Of a stretch of 64,000 nucleotides of DNA, positions 59,813 to 64,000 are shown piece after piece (position 1 is the stretch's first letter; every line of letters begins with the position of its first letter). The DNA is taken from NCBI GenBank assembly GCA_033002965.1, contig JAURVB010014466.1, forward strand, positions 1 to 64,000, given 5' to 3'. This stretch comes from Piper betle (Eukaryota > Streptophyta > Magnoliopsida > Piperales > Piperaceae). Under the pieces are notes generated by a model. The model searched no databases and was not told the DNA's origin. It was given only the letters and a program-made list of their open reading frames with translations. A program made the translations under genes and the position numbers.

Positions 59813-60533
59813 TATCTCTATTCTTTTTCTTAATTATACTACTTCTGATTTTAAGGTATTTATCTCTTAACGTAAATCTTATAATGTAATTGGTTTTTCC
59901 TTCTTCATTCTATCAAAGACTTCTGGTCATAATATATGAAGGATAAACTATAGCTTCCATTTTAGGTTTTTATTCTAGTTCTCTTGTAGAAGCTATAACC
60001 TTTTCTATTAATTGTCTCTTTTGTTCTTTGTCTTGTATATTATCTATTAAATCTAGTAATAAAGATTCTTGAGCATTAATCATATTAATACTTAAATTAT
60101 TTAAAGCATTACAAGTATCATAAATATTACATTCACAATCTGAAGAAGTAATATCAGATTCTCTAATAGAATATTTAGATTCACTGAAGTATCACTTAAT
60201 CCTTCTAACAAAGAATATAAACTTTCTTTTTCTTCATCAGGAATATTAAGTTTCTTAATTTTCTTTCATAATTTACATTAATTCCTGGTTCAGATGACCA
60301 CAATCCCAACATACTATTGGTCTAGTTTTACTAATTGGAGGTTTAGTTTGTTTAGGTTTTTTATTAATTATCTTTTCACCTTTTTCTTTATTTTATTTTT
60401 TAATCATAGGGTTTTTCTTCTTCTAAAGAAGGGTTTTTATTAAAATTTTTCTTTATATTGGTAGATTTAGGAGGAATAATTGGAGAAACTTGAGTACCAA
60501 ATTGTTAACAAAATTCTCCTAATTCTTTTCTTC

Positions 60534-61285
60534 CTAAAAGTTTTTGTTTTTAAGTTGTTGTTTAAGATTTAAATCATTACATAAACTTAATCTTTCGATT
60601 ACAATTTCATTATGTAATTTTCCAAACATAAAAGTGCCATAAAGTATAGTACAATTATTTTGACTTCTTAATTTACTTCTAACTTTTTCTGCAAATAGAG
60701 GAGGTAATCTAGCTATAAATCTTTCTTTCCAAAATTTTAAATTAGAATCATCTCTTTGGAATAGTAAAGCTAAAAATGTATCATGATACCATCTATAATG
60801 AGTTAATGATGGACATTTTAAGCTCATAATTAATTCTTGAGTTCTTTCTTTTAATATATTTAGATCTCCTACAAAATTATGCAATGTTGCTAATATGAGA
60901 GTATATACTGCATCTTCAACAACTTGATTTATATTAGAATTTATTTTAGTTATTGATAAAATTTTTAAATTTTTGTACGGGTTGTAGATAATGATCCCAC
61001 CAGCCTTTTTAATATACTAGAAAATCCAGCACCAATAAATTCAGTTATTTGTCGATCAAAATTATTTATTGTTTTGCATATAGTAGAATACATTAGCATA
61101 TTATGTAAAGTTGTTAATATTTGATATTCTGATTGACCATCTATATTCCATTCATAGATAAATCTAATACTATATAATAGTCCAGAATTTAGAAAATTTT
61201 CTTCGAATGATACAGATGTTAGTGTAGGCCTTTGATAATAATGTCTTCTCATAGGAAGTAGTTGTGCTTGCAAAGGTCTAGCCAT
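60534..61285 (-). pseudogene. Pararetroviral capsid-domain region, frameshifted
   Basis: Two frames, 61285-60965 (YEWNIDGQSEYQILTTLHNM) and 60884-60534 (YRWYHDTFLALLF, FWKERFIARLPPLFAEKVRS), together form the capsid-like domain of Caulimoviridae. They are interrupted by a frame change and stops between 60885 and 60964. Sequence upstream to 61687 continues the same polyprotein in decayed form. Confidence 0.75.
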
Positions 61286-61687
61286 TTCAATTCTTTCAGT
61301 AAATTGATTTATTAATTCTTCAATATTATCTGTTTTACTAATTATTTTTATGGATTCATTAATTTTTAAGCCACTTAATCTTTTTGTTAATTTTTTCTAA
61401 AAATTCTTCATTAATAGGAGCTTTAGTATTAAATTTTTTAGTTGGTTCTAAAGGAGGTTTTAATAAAGCAGAGGTGATAGCTCTATTTTCAGAAATTTTT
61501 TCTTTTCCCTTGTCTCTTGGTGACCATTTATCTTCTAAAATAGATATTTATGTTGCCAACGTTTGTAAATGTAAATGAGTATAATTATTTTGTTTAATAA
61601 CTATAGCAATTTCATCATTTATTTTTTTATCTATTGTAACATAAGAAGTTGTTTTTATATTACCATATTTTATATTTCCTACAGGAG

Positions 61688-64000
61688 TGTAAAACCCACG
61701 ATTCGAGTCAGGGTTTTATATTCAGAACCGGTCGGTTCGACCGTTATTTTCGAGTCGAGTCAGTTTCAGAACACGTGTACTGAGCCGACGCCGGTCTCGT
61801 GTATGAGCCATGAGGGTCATGTGTACCCAAGTATATGATGATAACGTCATGAACACAGCAGAAAAGAATGAGTTATCAGAATATATGAGAGTATGCAGTT
61901 CATTTTTTTTATTATGATATATAATGGATCGTAGAATTAGTTTTAGGCCGTTTACTGCGTTAGGACGCGTTACGGGCATTTGGGTGGGTTGATAGTTCTA
62001 GAGCATATCATTATGATTTTTTTGGTGTTGTTTGATTTTATGGGATTTTTCCCATATTTTTTGGAATTTTTACGACTTAAATATTATTTTTGACTCGAGT
62101 CGGAGACGAGTCAAGTAATATTTACGACTTTGCCACCACACACCCCCGCGCCCTTCTCTTCTTCCCCAAACCCTCGCCCGCCGCGCCGCCCCTGTTCGCG
62201 CGCCACCGCCGCCACGGCCGACGCCGCCTGGCCGCCGATCGACGCCGCCCAGCCCGGCCACGGCGTGGCCCTGCCGCCCCGACCAGGCCCGGCCACGAGC
62301 TGGCCGCCGCGACGCGAGGAAGCCGCGCCTTTGCGTCGTGCTTCCGTCGCCAATCGCGCCGCCGGGCACCGTCGCCGCCGCGATCCAGCAGTCGCCTCGG
62401 CACCCTCGATCCCTCAGCCGCCTTTCCCGACCGGAGCGGAGGCCATCGCCGGCCTGGCCGGCCGGATCTAGCGACCCATCGCCGCCGCTCTGTTTTATGT
62501 ATTTTCCGGCGAGCCGCCACCTCCGTTGGCCGCGTCGACCTCGTAGATGAGTCGGGCTCGCCGAGCCGGTTCCGAGGGTACCCAACACGACCACTTTCCG
62601 GCCAGTAGACGCCGCCGGCGATTGTCGCCGGAAAACCACCGGAAGCCGCCGGAAAACCGCCAGTAGCTGCCGGAAAACTGGAATTTCTGGAATTCGCCGG
62701 AATTCACCGGATCTTCCGCGGGGCTCACCCAGTTGAGCCCGATCGAACGTCGGACGCCGGGGAGCGCCGAATTCGAGCTCCGAGACACGCGACGGAACCC
62801 TAGCCGTCGCCGATTGCCGACGATGTGAGGTATAATTACCTCCAATTTGATTATTTAAATTGATGATTGTTAGCATAACACGATAGGATTGAGTGATTCC
62901 CATGATAGAAGTCTGAGCATGAAAGAAGTAATGATATGTATGATATGATTGGTAATGAGTAAATATTAAGTGATCCGATGATGTAAAGTAAATTTGAGCA
63001 TGTTAATCGGGTACGATGTAACTTAGGAAAAACACAGTAAAATTGGTATGAATAATATTAGTTAGAATTATTTTCATATTTATGATTATTTGATTGTTGA
63101 TTGACGGTCATTGTGTGTGATTCATCATTTAGTTAGCGGGCGTTAGTATTTAGTTTTGATGTGTAGGTACGGAGTAGGAGCTTGCCGCCTAGGCGCGATG
63201 ACACGCTTGGAGCTTCTACCAGGTCCGTTTAGGACTCGTCTGTTTTACTCTTTTCTATTGTATGTTTGTTTTAATGCCTACAGGACGAGTTAAGTGGCGC
63301 TTTATCGGATCCCACTTAACTCGGGCCATTTAACCGAACAGTTTTCCGGATTAATAACCCCTCGAGGATGAGATCCCTCGAGGATGATTTCGAAAACAAG
63401 ATCCACCACAAGTTGCCTTCGGGCCTATTATATAAATCCCTACCCAAGCCCTATATATATATGTAGTTTTCGCGTTTTCAGTGAGACGAGAGATGGAGAA
63501 ATCGACTGCACGTACCATGCAGAGGATGCCGTGACAGTCAAAGCGGGCTCTGGATTAGTGCCAGCGGACTGTTCCATTCCCGAGGGATCCTGACAACTCC
63601 GCGTTTGAGTTCCTCACACCCGGAGAACGTGGAGGTTTACGGGTACTGTTTAGTACAGCGCATGTCCGGACTTGTGGTTCAAAGGGTACTAAAGGCGACT
63701 GCCTGAGAGTACTCGGCCTTCGTGCTCAAGGCCAGGAGAAATATGGAGGTAAGGAGAGGGCTTAGGATAAAGTTTCACGAGAAGTACTGAAAAAGAAGTG
63801 CCGAGAGCGGCACAGTACCAGCAGCAGATCAGTAAGTTCGGGATGCTACCGGGTCTGCAGCCCAGTGGCTCCTCAGTAGTGCCCTTCAGAGTGTTCACGT
63901 GGAGTATATGTTGTTTTCTTTCATATGAGAGTTTGCTCTCATAGCCAGTTTGTTATAGTTATTTTATTTTTCGGACCAGTAACACTTGTTACTGACGTGT
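61688..64000 (+). mobile_element. 5' part of a long LTR (second copy of the window-start family)
   Basis: It starts TGTAAAACCC, inverted complement (9/10) of the GGGTGTTACA end seen at 1483-1492. The region 63170-64000 aligns with 1-about 830. It includes a GC-rich block (62120-62820) with a CCGCCGG-rich composition. It interrupts the pararetroviral polyprotein, so it inserted after the viral integration. The end, and so whether it is a 5' LTR or solo LTR, lies outside the window. Frames up to 277 codons in the GC-rich block occur on both strands and are not considered genes. Confidence 0.78.
63429..63435 (+). promoter_or_regulatory. TATA box of the LTR promoter (second copy)
   Basis: TATATAA in a context identical to 264-270, about 1.74 kb into the LTR, followed by the same GAGACGAGAG stretch about 50 bp downstream. 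Confidence 0.5.

Larger units (their letters stand above)
54505..61687 (-). mobile_element. Rearranged endogenous pararetrovirus (Caulimoviridae)
   Basis: The minus strand shows, 5' to 3', capsid-like, aspartic protease and reverse transcriptase segments, followed by a decayed RNase H region, an unassigned ORF and a zinc-knuckle ORF. This gene order without LTR, integrase or polypurine tract points to an integrated plant pararetrovirus, nearest in style to petuvirus/florendovirus-type copies; exact genus is inference. Coding parts are AT-rich and broken by frameshifts and stops. The 5' part is cut at 61687, where a long LTR begins. The 3' non-coding part is rearranged into inverted and direct repeats (54505-55870). 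Confidence 0.85.

Noticed and set aside
62070..62903. 277-codon minus-strand frame and opposing frames
   Set aside because: Inside the GC-rich part of an LTR; Arg/Gly-rich, open on both strands, no domain.
1..64000. The two terminal LTR copies as ends of one giant element
   Set aside because: The left copy is not followed by a primer site and the right copy is not preceded by a polypurine tract; host genes lie between.
1..64000. CRISPR arrays, bacterial operons, rRNA genes
   Set aside because: No regularly spaced repeats with unique spacers and no rRNA-like sequence; the window is plant nuclear DNA.

Overview
This is nuclear DNA from a flowering plant. The intron-exon genes, chloroplast-targeted proteins, plant-specific families (ATL RING-H2, class II TPS, IBH1-like bHLH), long LTRs, a Ty1/copia element and an endogenous pararetrovirus all fit. 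Several genes are very GC-rich at the 5' end and fall in GC towards the 3' end, inside very AT-rich intergenic DNA. That gradient suggests a monocot; I cannot name the species.

Layout. 1-1492 is the 3' part of a long (about 3 kb) LTR. 3.5-4.3 kb holds a minus-strand atypical bHLH gene (IBH1-like). 8.4-8.5 kb is a relic of exon 1 of an XBAT32-type ankyrin/RING E3 ligase gene. 13.8-15.2 kb and 17.3-17.8 kb carry two plus-strand ATL-type RING-H2 E3 ligases of different subgroups. 19.5-26.9 kb is a multi-exon gene for a GH123-like/DUF4091 protein. 28.8-30.7 kb is a five-exon chloroplast one-helix (HLIP/CAB-like) protein gene. 36.2-38.9 kb is an intact class II trehalose-6-phosphate synthase (TPS8/9/10 subgroup). 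It is convergent with a seven-exon chloroplast SecY (SCY1) gene at 39.5-43.3 kb on the minus strand. 44.2-45.2 kb is the 3' end only of a UTR7-type nucleotide-sugar transporter gene. From 46 kb rightward the window is repeats: a decayed Ty1/copia element (46170-52263), GC-rich debris, a rearranged endogenous pararetrovirus (Caulimoviridae; about 54505-61687, minus strand), and the 5' part of a second copy of the window-start LTR family (61688 to the end), which cuts into the viral copy.

The genes are unrelated housekeeping, signalling and plastid genes and do not form a pathway. The most useful cross-gene observation is that four otherwise well-conserved genes (ATL, DUF4091, one-helix protein, SCY1) are broken by 1-2 nt indels, mostly in short homopolymers. 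The 865-residue TPS gene between them is perfect. This may reflect residual assembly indels, with the DUF4091 gene possibly a true young pseudogene. I see no undescribed gene system. The most unusual structure is the pararetroviral copy, with inverted and direct repeats around a tRNA-Met-primer-like site on the strand opposite to its coding sequence.
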